From: Dyella sp. M7H15-1
Lineage (GTDB): Bacteria; Pseudomonadota; Gammaproteobacteria; Xanthomonadales; Rhodanobacteraceae
Reading direction: 5' to 3'
NCBI RefSeq assembly: GCF_004114615.1
Contig: NZ_CP035300.1
Coordinates: 1,488,001-1,552,000 of the forward strand
DNA length: 64,000 nt
Below, one piece after another: positions 18,138-28,300 of the stretch (within the stretch, counting starts at the first letter, position 1; each line of letters starts with the position of its first letter). The notes beneath the pieces are model-generated. The model did not search any database. It was not told the DNA's origin and was given only the letters and a program-made list of their open reading frames with translations. The translations under genes were made by a program, and so were the position numbers.

Positions 18138-18352
18138 ACGGGAATCGTAAATCGGGAATCGTAAATAGTTAAGAGCGAGCCTCCGCCAGCTTGCGGGAAG
18201 CCGCTCTTCACTTCACTACCCCCGATTTTACGATGCCGGGTTCTCTTTATTCGGAAATCGTAAATCGGGAATCGGGAATAGTTAAGAGCAAGTCCCCGCC
18301 AGCTTGCAGGAAGCCGCTCTTCCCGATTCCCGATTCCCGATTCCCGATTTAC
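18138..18352. repeat. Composite repeat: two ~70-bp direct copies with GGGAATC heptamer arrays
   Basis: Copies at about 18139-18209 and 18253-18322 are closely similar: a run of (G)GGAATC/GTAAATC heptamers, then TAGTTAAGAGC, a core CCGCCAGCTTGC, then GGAAGCCGCTCTTC. AAGAGC and GCTCTT at the core ends pair to form a hairpin. The block closes with an opposite-orientation array of TTCCCGA units at 18321-18350. The element fills the whole nadK-gdhB spacer. A diverged relative with the same plan is at 61143-61280. Not CRISPR: units are 7 bp with no spacers. Confidence 0.85.
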
Positions 18353-18357
18353 GGCTC

Positions 18358-21300
18358 TCAACCCACCGGCACCTGCGCCAACTGGGCCAGACGACGCACT
18401 GCTACCGAGGCGATCGGATAATCCGCGTTCTGCGTGAGGATTTCCGACAGCATGCTGCGGGTGTATTTCAGTGTGGCATCGTCGCGATCCAGCCATGCTT
18501 GCACGGGCGATACATCCTTGGAACTGCCATTCAGCGTCAGCACCTGCGTGACCAGCGCACGATGCTGATGATTGAGCTCATCCAGCAGCGAACCGCGTGC
18601 CTGTGCATGCCAGTGACCATCGACCGGCAAGGCTTCGATCTGACCACGCAGCCATTCCAGATCCAGCGACTGGCCTAGCTCATAGAACACGTTGGCAACC
18701 TTGGCGATGGGCTGGCCGGTCTGCTGTGCCACTTCCACCATATCGAGCATGGCGCGCAGTTCCGGCAGCTTGGCCAATCGCACGGCCAAATCGTTCGGCA
18801 GGCCGAGTCCTTCCCACTTCTCCTGGCTCGTGGCGAAATCGGCCGTGCCAGCCGGCGTCAGCGATTCCGGCACGGTGGCGCTCAGATCAGCCACGGCAGC
18901 CTGATAGCGTTCGACATTGGCCGCGATGTCCAGCGTGCCGCCCGGACGATTCAGCAACCAGCGCGTGATATGGCGCAGCAGCGACCAGACCTGCAGGATC
19001 GCGTCGATCTGCGTGCTTTCATCGACCTTGCTGTCCTGTGCTTCGATTTGTGCCCACAGATCACGCGCACCGAGAATCTCGCGTGCCGCCGTGTACGCCT
19101 TGGCGATCGCCGCCGGCCCCTGCCCTGTGTCTTCCTGCATGCGCATCATGAAAGTGGCGCCCATGCGGTTGATGGTGGAGTTGGTGACGGCGGTGGCGAT
19201 GATTTCGCGCTTCAGGCGATGACGTTGCATGTGTGCGGCGTACTTGTCGTGCAACGGTGCAGGGAAGTAGCGCACCAATTCTTTCGACAGGTAAGGATCT
19301 TCCGGCACGTCCGAATCCAACAACTGCTGGAACAGGCGGATCTTGTCGTAGGACAACAGTACCGACAGTTCCGGACGGGTCATGCCCTGGCCGCGCGTCT
19401 TGCGCTCAGTCAGCTCGGTTTCGCTCGGCAGGTTTTCCACCTGGCGATCAAGTAGGCCTTCGCCTTCCAGCGTGTGGATGAAATGTGCCATCGAGCCCAG
19501 ACGCTTCGCCGACTGATGCTCCATCAGCGTAATGGCTTGGTTCTGGCGGTAGTTGTCCCACAGCACCAGTTCGCCTACTTCGTCGGTCATCGCAGCGAGC
19601 TGCAGGTTGCGACCCTCCACGGTGATCTCGTTACGCTGCACGGCATCATCAAGCAGAATCTTGATGTTGACCTCGTGGTCGGAGGTGTCCACACCAGCAG
19701 AGTTGTCGATGAAGTCGGTGTTGAGCAGCACGCCATGCTGGGAAGCTTCGATGCGCCCCTTCTGGGTGAAGCCCAGATTGCCACCCTCGCCCACCACCTT
19801 GCAGCGCAGCTCCGCGCCGTTGATACGTAGTGCGTTGTTGGCGCGATCACCCACGTCGGCATGCGTTTCGCTGCTGGCCTTCACATAGGTACCGATACCG
19901 CCATTCCACAGCAGGTCCACCGGCGCCTTGAGAATGGCGTTGAGCAGATCGGTCGGCGACATGTGCTGCACATCGGCCTTCAAGCCCAATGCTGCACGCA
20001 CTTCTGGCGAAATCAGAATCGACTTCACGCTGCGCGACCACACACCACCGCCGACGGAGATCAACGACTTGTCGTAGTCCTCCCAACTCGAACGCGGCAG
20101 CTTGAACATGCGCTCGCGTTCAACGAAGGATTTGGCGGTGTCCGGATTCGGGTCGAGGAACACGTGACGGTGGTCGAACGCTGCAACCAAACGGATGTGC
20201 CTGGACAAAAGCATGCCGTTGCCGAATACGTCGCCGGACATGTCGCCGATGCCGACACAGGTGAAATTCTCACTCTGCGAGTCGCGGCCCAGCGCACGGA
20301 AATGGCGCTTCACCGATTCCCATGCACCCTTGGCGGTAATGCCCATGCCCTTGTGATCGTAACCGTTCGAACCACCGGAAGCGAATGCATCACCCAGCCA
20401 GAAGCCGTGTTCGATGGAGATGGCATTGGCGATATCGGAGAACGTCGCCGTGCCCTTGTCGGCGGCCACCACCAGGTACGGATCATCCTGATCGTGACGC
20501 ACGACATCGTGCGGCGGCACCACCTTGCCTTCAACCAGGTTGTCGGTGATATCCAACAGGCCGTTGATGAACAAGCGATAACAAGCAATGCCTTCGGCCA
20601 GTTGCGCATCACGATCGCCGCCCACCGGCGGATGCTTGACGAAGAAACCGCCCTTCGAGCCGACCGGTACGATCACGGTGTTCTTCACCATCTGCGCCTT
20701 CACCAGACCCAGTACTTCAGTGCGGAAGTCTTCGCGGCGATCCGACCACCGCAAACCACCACGCGCGACCGGCCCGAAGCGCAGATGGATACCTTCCACG
20801 CGCCGCGCGTACACAAAGATTTCGCGATACGGCACCGGTTTGGGTGCATCCGGCACCTGTTTGGAGTCGAACTTGAAGCTGATGTAGTGACGATGCGCGC
20901 CCTCCCACTTCTGGTAGAAGCTGGTGCGCAACGTGGCGCGAATGGTGTTCATGAAGCTCAGGATGATGCGCTCGTCATCAAGGCTGGCCACGTCGTCCAG
21001 CAGCGACTTGAGCGCTTCCCACAACACGTGCACCTGCTGTTCGCGCCGTTGCACCAACACATTGACGATGCCTTCGATCAGTTCCGGCTTGGCTTTTTGC
21101 ATTTCGGCCGGGATCAGCGCCTCCATTTCACGGCGCAGGTCAGCCTGGGCTTTCTGCAACTCAGCCGCACCGAGCTGTTCGCGACGAGGATCGAATTTGG
21201 CGCAGAACAGCTCGATCAGCAGACCGGCGATGGCCGGATAGCGATTAAGTGTTTCTTCCATGTAGCTCTGCGAGAACGCAATGCCCACCTGTTGCAGGTA

Positions 21301-23280
21301 CTTGCAGTAACCGCGCAGCACGGCCACTTGGCGCCAGTCGGCCTGCGCGAACAACACGAGGTTGTTGAAGCCGTCGCTTTCCGCCTGGCCACGCCACAGC
21401 GCCTCGAAGCTGCGCTCGAAGCGCTCGCGCAAATGTGACAATTCGAACACCAGCGGCGACTTCGACTTCAGCTCGAAATCGTGGATGGTCAGCGTGCGCC
21501 CTTCGCTCTCCAGCGTGTAGACATGCTCGGCAAGCATACGCACGCCCATGTTTTCCAGCATGGGTAGCGCATCGGAAAGCGAGATCGGCGCTCCGACGTG
21601 GATCACCTTGAAACGCAGGCTCTGGTCACGCGGATCTTCATATAGATGGAGGTGGATCGAATCGTCGTTCTTAAGGCTCGCCAGGGCGACTACGTCGTGC
21701 GCGGCCACTTCCGGCGATACATCTTCGATATAGCCGGCCGGCAGTGTCTTACCAAAGCGATTGAGCAAGACCACACCTTGCGTCTCGCCTGCATGGCCGA
21801 TCAAGCTATCGCGCAGGCCATCGTGCCAGTTGCGCACAATATGCAGCAGGCGATTTTCCAGGTCTGCTGCGTCATAGATGAGCTGATCACCCGGATGCGG
21901 ACGCACGGTGACATGCAAGCGCGCCAGGGCGGATTCGCCCATCAGCACGTTGGAATCCACGCTTTCGCCATGGAACACCTCGCGCAGCATCGTTTCGATG
22001 CGCTCGCGCACTGTGGTACTGAAGCGATCGCGCGGCACGAACGCAAGGCAGGTGAAGAAACGGCCGTAACGGTCGCGACGTACGAACAAGCGCGACTGGG
22101 CGCGTTGCTGCAGCTCCAGGATGCCGATCACGGTCGCGAACAGCTCGTCCTCGCTGGCCTGGAACAACTCTTCCTGCGGCAGCGTTTCCAGGATATGGCG
22201 CAGCGACTTGCCCGAATACGAATCGCGCTTGAGACCCGAGCGCGCCAGCACCGCCTCCACGCGCTGACGCACCATCGGCACTTCTTGCGGACGGGTCATG
22301 TAAGCGTTAGAGGTAAACAGGCCAAGGAAGCGCTGCTCGGAAACGGGCGTGCCATGGGCATCGAACTTCAGCACGCCGATGTAATCCATATTGCCCGCAC
22401 GATGCACGTGCGAGCGTGCATTGGTTTTGGTCAGGATGATGGCATCGTAGGAACCGGACTGCGGCAGATCATGCGCCACCAGGGTGCGCAGCGAACGCGG
22501 CGCCACGGAACGCTCGCGTCCATGCAGGATGCCCAGACCCGATGCTTCAAGCGGGCGCAGCACTTCATCACCCTCGGCCTTAGCGACTTCGTATTCGCGG
22601 TAACCCAGGAACGTGAAATTGTCGTCAGCCAGCCAACGCAGAAATTCGCTGGCTTCGTGGATAGAGGCAGCGTCCAGTTGCAGCTTGCGGTTCGGGAGGT
22701 CGGCGGCGATCGCCAGCGCTTTGTCACGCATGGGCTCCCAATCGCGCACGGCGACGCGCACGTCTTCCAGCGCGGCTTCGATCTGGGCCTTGAGCTGCGA
22801 CTGCGCAGCCTCGCCCTCGATATTGTCCAATTCGAAATGCATGATGGACTCGGGCAAGCCCTGCTCATCGCCCACGCGCTGCAACTGACCGTTCGCATCG
22901 CGGCTGACCTTCACCACCGGATGGATCACAGCGTGCACTGGCGAGCGAGTATTGAGCACGATGCTGACCGTATCGATCAGGAACGGCATGTCATCGGTGA
23001 CGATCTCGACCGCGCTGCGCGCAGCATGCCCCGCATCGGTAACGCACACCATGGCGCGACCCGGTGGACGCTGCTGCATGAAATCAATCAGCCCTGCGAT
23101 CACCCTGGCCCATTCGACTGGTGTGTGCAGGTCGATATCGGTGTTGGCAATGCGCGAGAAAAAGGCGCTGATAAAAAATTGCGCCTCATCAAGGCGCTTA
23201 GTCGGAAAACCGCTTTTCTTCAACTCTTCAAGCACGACAGACGCGAGAGGGATGTCGTTAGTCACATGGATCGCATTCAT
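18358..23280 (-). CDS. gdhB: NAD-specific glutamate dehydrogenase, large 180-kDa type
   Basis: A 1640-residue cytoplasmic enzyme that oxidatively deaminates glutamate to 2-oxoglutarate and ammonium with NAD, a catabolic reaction. The size and the block VPVGSKGGFFVKHPP (about residue 870-885), which carries the substrate-binding Lys, identify the L-180 family known from Streptomyces, Pseudomonas and Caulobacter. The N-terminal half holds the ACT-like regulatory domains of this family (for example near residues 75-130). The catalytic domain runs from about 700 to 1300, with a dinucleotide-binding part near KVVGEGGNLGFT. It appears to be a single-gene unit. Several long open frames on the opposite strand are shadows of its strong codon bias. 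Confidence 0.96.
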   Translation of the reverse strand: MNAIHVTNDIPLASVVLEELKKSGFPTKRLDEAQFFISAFFSRIANTDIDLHTPVEWARVIAGLIDFMQQRPPGRAMVCVTDAGHAARSAVEIVTDDMPFLIDTVSIVLNTRSPVHAVIHPVVKVSRDANGQLQRVGDEQGLPESIMHFELDNIEGEAAQSQLKAQIEAALEDVRVAVRDWEPMRDKALAIAADLPNRKLQLDAASIHEASEFLRWLADDNFTFLGYREYEVAKAEGDEVLRPLEASGLGILHGRERSVAPRSLRTLVAHDLPQSGSYDAIILTKTNARSHVHRAGNMDYIGVLKFDAHGTPVSEQRFLGLFTSNAYMTRPQEVPMVRQRVEAVLARSGLKRDSYSGKSLRHILETLPQEELFQASEDELFATVIGILELQQRAQSRLFVRRDRYGRFFTCLAFVPRDRFSTTVRERIETMLREVFHGESVDSNVLMGESALARLHVTVRPHPGDQLIYDAADLENRLLHIVRNWHDGLRDSLIGHAGETQGVVLLNRFGKTLPAGYIEDVSPEVAAHDVVALASLKNDDSIHLHLYEDPRDQSLRFKVIHVGAPISLSDALPMLENMGVRMLAEHVYTLESEGRTLTIHDFELKSKSPLVFELSHLRERFERSFEALWRGQAESDGFNNLVLFAQADWRQVAVLRGYCKYLQQVGIAFSQSYMEETLNRYPAIAGLLIELFCAKFDPRREQLGAAELQKAQADLRREMEALIPAEMQKAKPELIEGIVNVLVQRREQQVHVLWEALKSLLDDVASLDDERIILSFMNTIRATLRTSFYQKWEGAHRHYISFKFDSKQVPDAPKPVPYREIFVYARRVEGIHLRFGPVARGGLRWSDRREDFRTEVLGLVKAQMVKNTVIVPVGSKGGFFVKHPPVGGDRDAQLAEGIACYRLFINGLLDITDNLVEGKVVPPHDVVRHDQDDPYLVVAADKGTATFSDIANAISIEHGFWLGDAFASGGSNGYDHKGMGITAKGAWESVKRHFRALGRDSQSENFTCVGIGDMSGDVFGNGMLLSRHIRLVAAFDHRHVFLDPNPDTAKSFVERERMFKLPRSSWEDYDKSLISVGGGVWSRSVKSILISPEVRAALGLKADVQHMSPTDLLNAILKAPVDLLWNGGIGTYVKASSETHADVGDRANNALRINGAELRCKVVGEGGNLGFTQKGRIEASQHGVLLNTDFIDNSAGVDTSDHEVNIKILLDDAVQRNEITVEGRNLQLAAMTDEVGELVLWDNYRQNQAITLMEHQSAKRLGSMAHFIHTLEGEGLLDRQVENLPSETELTERKTRGQGMTRPELSVLLSYDKIRLFQQLLDSDVPEDPYLSKELVRYFPAPLHDKYAAHMQRHRLKREIIATAVTNSTINRMGATFMMRMQEDTGQGPAAIAKAYTAAREILGARDLWAQIEAQDSKVDESTQIDAILQVWSLLRHITRWLLNRPGGTLDIAANVERYQAAVADLSATVPESLTPAGTADFATSQEKWEGLGLPNDLAVRLAKLPELRAMLDMVEVAQQTGQPIAKVANVFYELGQSLDLEWLRGQIEALPVDGHWHAQARGSLLDELNHQHRALVTQVLTLNGSSKDVSPVQAWLDRDDATLKYTRSMLSEILTQNADYPIASVAVRRLAQLAQVPVG

Positions 23281-23896
23281 GGCTTCTATTTACTTAAGAA
23301 GTGGGGACGGGCAAGACAATGGGAGCGGTTGAGAATGGAGCAGAAAGCCTTAAAAGCATACGCTTCGTAATGCATTGAATCCATCGGCAACGCAACAACA
23401 CGTTCCATTCGCAGACACATCGATCAGTGTGCGGTCATGATGACTTCGACTGAAAATGTGATTTATAGAGACATGAGTGCAGGCCGCGGGTCCGCGACTT
23501 TGACGATCCGCAAAGCGCCGATGTCCTATCTACACCGAAAAATGGGGCGACACGATTACTCAAGCCATCGTCCGCCACCTAATGATCATTGTGGGTGTAG
23601 AAAGCTTACGCAGCACGTATGTTGCTGATGTCTTGAGTCCGACACATGGCAAGTGGTTCACAGGGGATGGTGGGGTAGCCTGTGCCTTCAGTCATGATCG
23701 CAAGGGGCTGGATTCGCACTACGAACAAATTGTAAACTGATCGGTATATTTGCCAGACCTCTGTCGTAGAGGGACGAACGACACAGGACAAACCCGCCGT
23801 TATCCGATACACGTAAAATGTCCGGCACGTTTTGCCGGACATTAGAATGGTCTTTGCCTCATCCTACCCCCGTTTACGCTAAGTCATGGAGTTCTC
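23281..23896. other. Intergenic region upstream of the AcrAB-type operon
   Basis: About 600 bp between the divergent gdhB and acrA-like genes. It is more AT-rich than flanking genes and should contain the promoters of both. Short open frames on both strands (23437-23628, 23606-23842) show no ribosome site or recognisable domain and are not called. No TetR- or MarR-type regulator is present, unlike many acrAB loci. The one clear structure is the hairpin at 23817-23843. Confidence 0.5.
23817..23843. promoter_or_regulatory. 11-bp palindrome in the acrA leader region
   Basis: The arms AATGTCCGGCA (23817-23827) and TGCCGGACATT (23833-23843) pair perfectly around a 5-base loop, ending 53 bp before the acrA-like start. 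There is no T-tract, so it is not a standard terminator. It could be an operator for a dimeric repressor or a leader hairpin. The structure is directly visible; function is inference. Confidence 0.5.
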
Positions 23897-25087
23897 ATGA
23901 AGTCGACGTCAATGCGCACACCGGTGCTGTGCCTGAGCTTGCTGGCGCTTGCCGCCTGCAGTAGCAAGGAACAGGGCCCACCCAAGATGCCACCGCCGAC
24001 TGTAGGCGTAGTGGAAGCCCAACCGCAGAACGTGCCGCTGCATAAGGATCTAGTCGGCCGTTTGTCCGCCTACCGCAGTGGCGACGTACGCGCCCGCGTA
24101 TCGGGTCTGTTGCTCAAGCGCGTCTATACCGAAGGTACTGACGTCAAGCAAGGTCAGTTGATGTTCCAGATCGATCCGGCGCCGTACAAGGCCACCCTCA
24201 CTGCCGCCCAGGCGGCGCTGGCATCGGCCCAGGCCACGTATACCAATGCCCACGTCATCGCCAATCGCGACCGCCAACTCGTGCCGAAGGGCTACATCTC
24301 ACAAGCCCAACTCGATACCGACGAGGCCACCGAGCGCTCCTCGCTCGCCACGATGAAGCAAGCCGAAGCCAATGTGCAGATGGCCCAGGTCAACCTGAGC
24401 TACACCCATGTCACCGCCCCTATCGCCGGCCGCGCCGGCGAGCAGCAGGTAACCGAAGGCGCGATCGTCGGTGCCAGCACCACGGATACCGGCTCCAGCT
24501 CAACCTTGCTGACCACGGTCGACCAGATTGATCAGCTATACGTGAACTTCACCCTCAGCACTGCCGATCTGGATACCCTGCAACGCGCCCAGCATGCCGG
24601 CAACGTGTCGCTGTCGAATCCGGGCAACACCACGGTGCAGATCACCCTGCCCAGCGGCAGCAAGTATGACCAGCTCGGCAAGCTTGATTACTCGTCGGTG
24701 ATCGTCAACCCCACCACCGGTGCCATCAACATGCGTGCACTCATACCCAACCCGCAGCAGCGTCTGCTGCCAGGCATGTACGTCACGCTCACCGCCAACA
24801 TGGGGGAGTTGAACAAGGTATTTCTGATTCCGCAGGCCGCCATCCAGCGCGATCCGGCCGGCCCCTATGCCCTGGTCGTCGGCAAGGATGGCAATGTCGC
24901 CCAGAAACGCGTGGTGGCGGACAGCATGCGCGACAACGACTGGGTGGTGACCAGCGGCCTCGATGCAGGCGATCAGGTGATTGTGTCGGGCATTCAGGTC
25001 GTCAAACCGGGCACACCCGCCAAGGCGACCCCATGGGCACCTGGCCAGGCGCCGGCCGACCAAGGCCCTGCCGCCGGTCATCCATAG
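23897..25087 (+). CDS. acrA: RND efflux periplasmic adaptor lipoprotein, AcrA/MexA type
   Basis: A 396-residue adaptor for the RND pump encoded 276 bp downstream. The N-terminus is a lipoprotein signal peptide with lipobox LAAC (LSLLALAACSSK). The order of domains is that of AcrA: beta-barrel/lipoyl half (LMFQIDPAPYKA), alpha-hairpin (about 95-170), second lipoyl half (SYTHVTAPIAGRAGEQQV), barrel, and membrane-proximal domain (GDQVIVSGIQVVKPG). The final bases of its TAG stop codon coincide with the boundary of the 263-bp fold-back element. No outer-membrane factor is in this operon, so it presumably uses a shared TolC-like channel. Confidence 0.92.
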   Translation: MKSTSMRTPVLCLSLLALAACSSKEQGPPKMPPPTVGVVEAQPQNVPLHKDLVGRLSAYRSGDVRARVSGLLLKRVYTEGTDVKQGQLMFQIDPAPYKATLTAAQAALASAQATYTNAHVIANRDRQLVPKGYISQAQLDTDEATERSSLATMKQAEANVQMAQVNLSYTHVTAPIAGRAGEQQVTEGAIVGASTTDTGSSSTLLTTVDQIDQLYVNFTLSTADLDTLQRAQHAGNVSLSNPGNTTVQITLPSGSKYDQLGKLDYSSVIVNPTTGAINMRALIPNPQQRLLPGMYVTLTANMGELNKVFLIPQAAIQRDPAGPYALVVGKDGNVAQKRVVADSMRDNDWVVTSGLDAGDQVIVSGIQVVKPGTPAKATPWAPGQAPADQGPAAGHP

Positions 25088-25349
25088 AGCCTGTCTAGGG
25101 TCTCGGCGTGGCCCGCGCCGGGATCTGTTTGCCTAACGGGCAAGGAGGAACGAAGGCGTGTATGTCGATACACCACTGAGTGAGGACGCAGCCCGACGGG
25201 CAAACAGACCCGGCCCGAAGGGTTGTTACGGTGTGGCTGCCATGCGGCAGCGCGCAGATTGGCTTGCCAGCCAAAGCGCTGCGCCGCGCACTACCACCTG
25301 GCAACCCCACCGTGACAACGCGGGCCACGTCAAGCCTCTAGACAGGCTC
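25087..25349. mobile_element. 263-bp fold-back (MITE-like) element inserted between acrA and acrB
   Basis: The left end GAGCCTGTCTAG (25087-25098) and right end CTAGACAGGCTC (25338-25349) are perfect 12-bp inverted repeats. A few bases inside, CGTGGCCCGCG and CGCGGGCCACG (11 bp) also pair, and inner pairs such as TCTGTTTGCC with GGCAAACAGA follow, so most of the element can fold on itself. There is no coding frame of note. The outer GAGCCTGTC matches the left end of the nearby IS5-family element (29458), suggesting mobilisation by a related transposase. TA precedes the left end and TTA follows the right end. Removing the element gives a stop codon that overlaps an AGGAG ribosome site 7-8 bp before acrB. 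Confidence 0.85.
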
Positions 25350-25363
25350 TTAGGAGAACACTG

Positions 25364-28300
25364 ATGCCGAGTTTCTTTATCGACCGCCCCATTTTTGCGT
25401 GGGTGATCGCCATTCTTATCACCCTTGTCGGCACCATCTCCGTGTTGAACATGGGTGTGGAATCCTATCCGGACATTGCGCCGCCACAAGTCACGGTCTC
25501 GGCCACCTTTCCGGGTGCCAGCGCCCAGACCATGGAAGACACCGTCACCAAGGTGATTGAGCAGCAGCTCACCGGGGTGGATAACTTGCTGTATTTCAGT
25601 TCGGCTTCGAACTCGAACGGCACATCCACCATCACCCTGAGCTTTGCCACCGGCACCGACCCGGATATCGCCCAAGTACAGGTACAGAACAAGGTGTCGC
25701 TGGCGCAGCCGCAGTTGCCAGCCGCGGTGACGCAGCAGGGCGTGGTGGTGGCCAAGGCCAACCCGGACTTCCTGATGTTCATTGGCCTGATTTCCAACAA
25801 CCCGGAGATCGACGGTAACCGCCTCAACGACATCGTCGGTTCGCAGGTCGTCAACCAGATCGGACGCATTCCCGGCGTGGGAAACACCTTCCAGGTGGGC
25901 TCCGAATACGCCATGCGCGTATGGCTGAACCCAGACAAGATGCAGGGCTACGGCCTTTCCGCCACCGATGTCCAGAACGCGATTTCCGTCCAGAACGTGC
26001 AGTTCGCTGCCGGCTCACTCGGTGCCGACCCGGCTGTCAGCGGACAGAGTTTCACTGCCACGGTGTCGGCCGAAGGCCTATTCAACAACCCTGAGCAGTT
26101 CGGTAACATCATCCTGCGTGCGAACCCCGATGGCACCGTGGTGCGCATGAAGGACATCGCACGCATCGAATTCGGCCCGGAAACCTACGGCTTCACCTCC
26201 ACCTGGAGTGGCAAGCCAGTCGGTGGCTTCGGTGTGCAGTTGCTGCCGGGCGCCAATGCGCTGAACGTGGCCGAAGCCGTGCGTGCCAGGATGGGAGAGC
26301 TGGCCAAGGACTTCCCACAAGGCGTTACCTGGTTCATACCGTATGACAGTACGCCGTTCGTGCAGGTGTCGATCAAGGAGGTGCTGCGCACGCTGATCGA
26401 GGCTATCATCCTCGTCTTCTTCGTGATGCTGATCTTCCTGCAGAACTTCCGTGCCACCATCATCCCGACGCTGGTGATCCCGGTCGCCCTGCTCGGCACC
26501 TTCATCGGCCTGTCGCCGCTGGGCTTCACCATCAACCAGCTCACCCTGTTCGGCATGGTGTTGGCCATCGGTATCGTAGTGGACGACGCGATCGTGGTGA
26601 TCGAGAACGTCGAGCGCATCATGACCGAGGAAAACCTCCCGCCGAAAGAAGCCACGCGCAAGGCAATGAGCCAGATCACCGGCGCGGTAGTGGCCATCAC
26701 GCTGGTGCTGGCGGCAGTATTCGTGCCGTCCGCGCTGCAGCCAGGTGCCACCGGTGTGATCTACAAGCAGTTCGCGCTGACCATTGCGGTGTCGATGGGC
26801 TTCTCCGCGTTCCTCGCGTTGTCGTTCACCCCGGCCCTGTGCGCCACCATCCTCAAGCCCACACATGAGGAAAAGAAGAACTTCCTGTACAACTGGTTCA
26901 ACAAGACCTTCGACTGGGTGACGCACACCTATCACGGTCATATTGGCAGTGCGGTGCGCCATGCACCGCGGTGGATGATCGTATACGTGCTGATCAGCAT
27001 GCTCGCCGTTTTCCTCTACACCAAGCTGCCCACGGGCTTCGTGCCCAACGAAGACCAAGGTTTCGCCCTGGCCATCGTCAGCCTGCCACCCGGCGCCACA
27101 GTGGAACGCTCGGAAAAGGTGATGCAGGAAGTCAGCGACAAACTCGCGGCCAGTCCGTTGAAAAACGATTATGTCGGCATGTACCAGATCAGCGGCTTCA
27201 GCTTCGTAGGCCGCAGCGAAAACGCCGGCATGGTGTTCATCAGGCTCAAGGACTGGAGCGAGCGCTCGATTACGGCGGATGACTTCATCCTCAAGGCTAA
27301 CGGCGTGTTGCACGGCATTCGCGACGCACAAATCTTCGTGGTGAACCTGCCGACCATCCGCGGCCTCAGCCAGTTTGGTGGCGTGGACATGTACCTGGAG
27401 GCACGCACCGGTCAGCCGCGTGCCGAGCTTGCCCAAGCGATGGGCATGCTGCTGGGCAAGGCCTCACAAAGCCCAACGCTGTTCGGCACCCGTCCGAACC
27501 TCCTGCCAGATGCACCGCAATACAACCTCACTGTCGATCGCTTGCAGGCATCGGCACTAGGCCTGTCGGTGAGTGACGTGTACAACGCCATCCAGCTTAT
27601 GCTAGCGCCGGTGTACATCAACAACTTCATCTACGAAGACCGCGTGAAGCGCGTGATGGTGCAGGCAGATGCCCCGTACCGCATGGACACGAACTCGCTG
27701 AGCCACGTCTACACGCCCAGCTCGCTGACCACTAGCACGTCGTCGAGCACCACTACACGCTCGGCCAACGGACCGTACAACATGATTCCGTTGTCCAGTG
27801 TGGTGCATTCCACCTGGAGCATGGCAGCGCCTTCGCTCACGCGCTACAACGGTTATCCCGCCATCGAAATCGTAGGCGATGCCAACAAGGGCTACTCCTC
27901 CGGCCAGGCCATGGGAACACTGCAGAACATCGTCGACAGCGATCTGCCCAAGGGTTTTGGTGCGGACTGGACTGGTCAGTCGTATCAGGAAGTGCTCGCC
28001 GGCAACTCAGCGACACTCTTGATGGTGTTGTCGATCGTGATCGTGTTCCTTTGCTTGTCGGCCCTGTATGAAAGCTGGTCGATCCCGATCTCCGTGCTAC
28101 TGGTGGTACCGCTGGGCCTGCTGGGCATGGTGGTCGCATCCATGTTGCGCGGTTTCCCGAACGACCTGTACTTCAAGATCGGCATGGTGACGGTAATCGG
28201 CCTGGCCGCGAAAAACGCGATTCTGATCGTGGAATTCGCCGTGGAACAACAAGCCGAAGGCAAGACATTGTTCGATGCGGTGCGCACCGCGGCCCGTCAA

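Noticed and set aside
18138-18352. Possible CRISPR array because of regular repeats
   Set aside because: Repeat units are 7 bp and adjacent, with no unique spacers and no cas genes nearby.
19861-23370. Long plus-strand open frames of 525 and 574 codons opposite the glutamate dehydrogenase gene
   Set aside because: They mirror the codon bias of gdhB, are rich in His, Arg and Gln, and show no domain or ribosome site.
23437-23842. Short frames on both strands upstream of acrA
   Set aside because: No ribosome site or family match; the region is better explained as promoter DNA with a palindrome.
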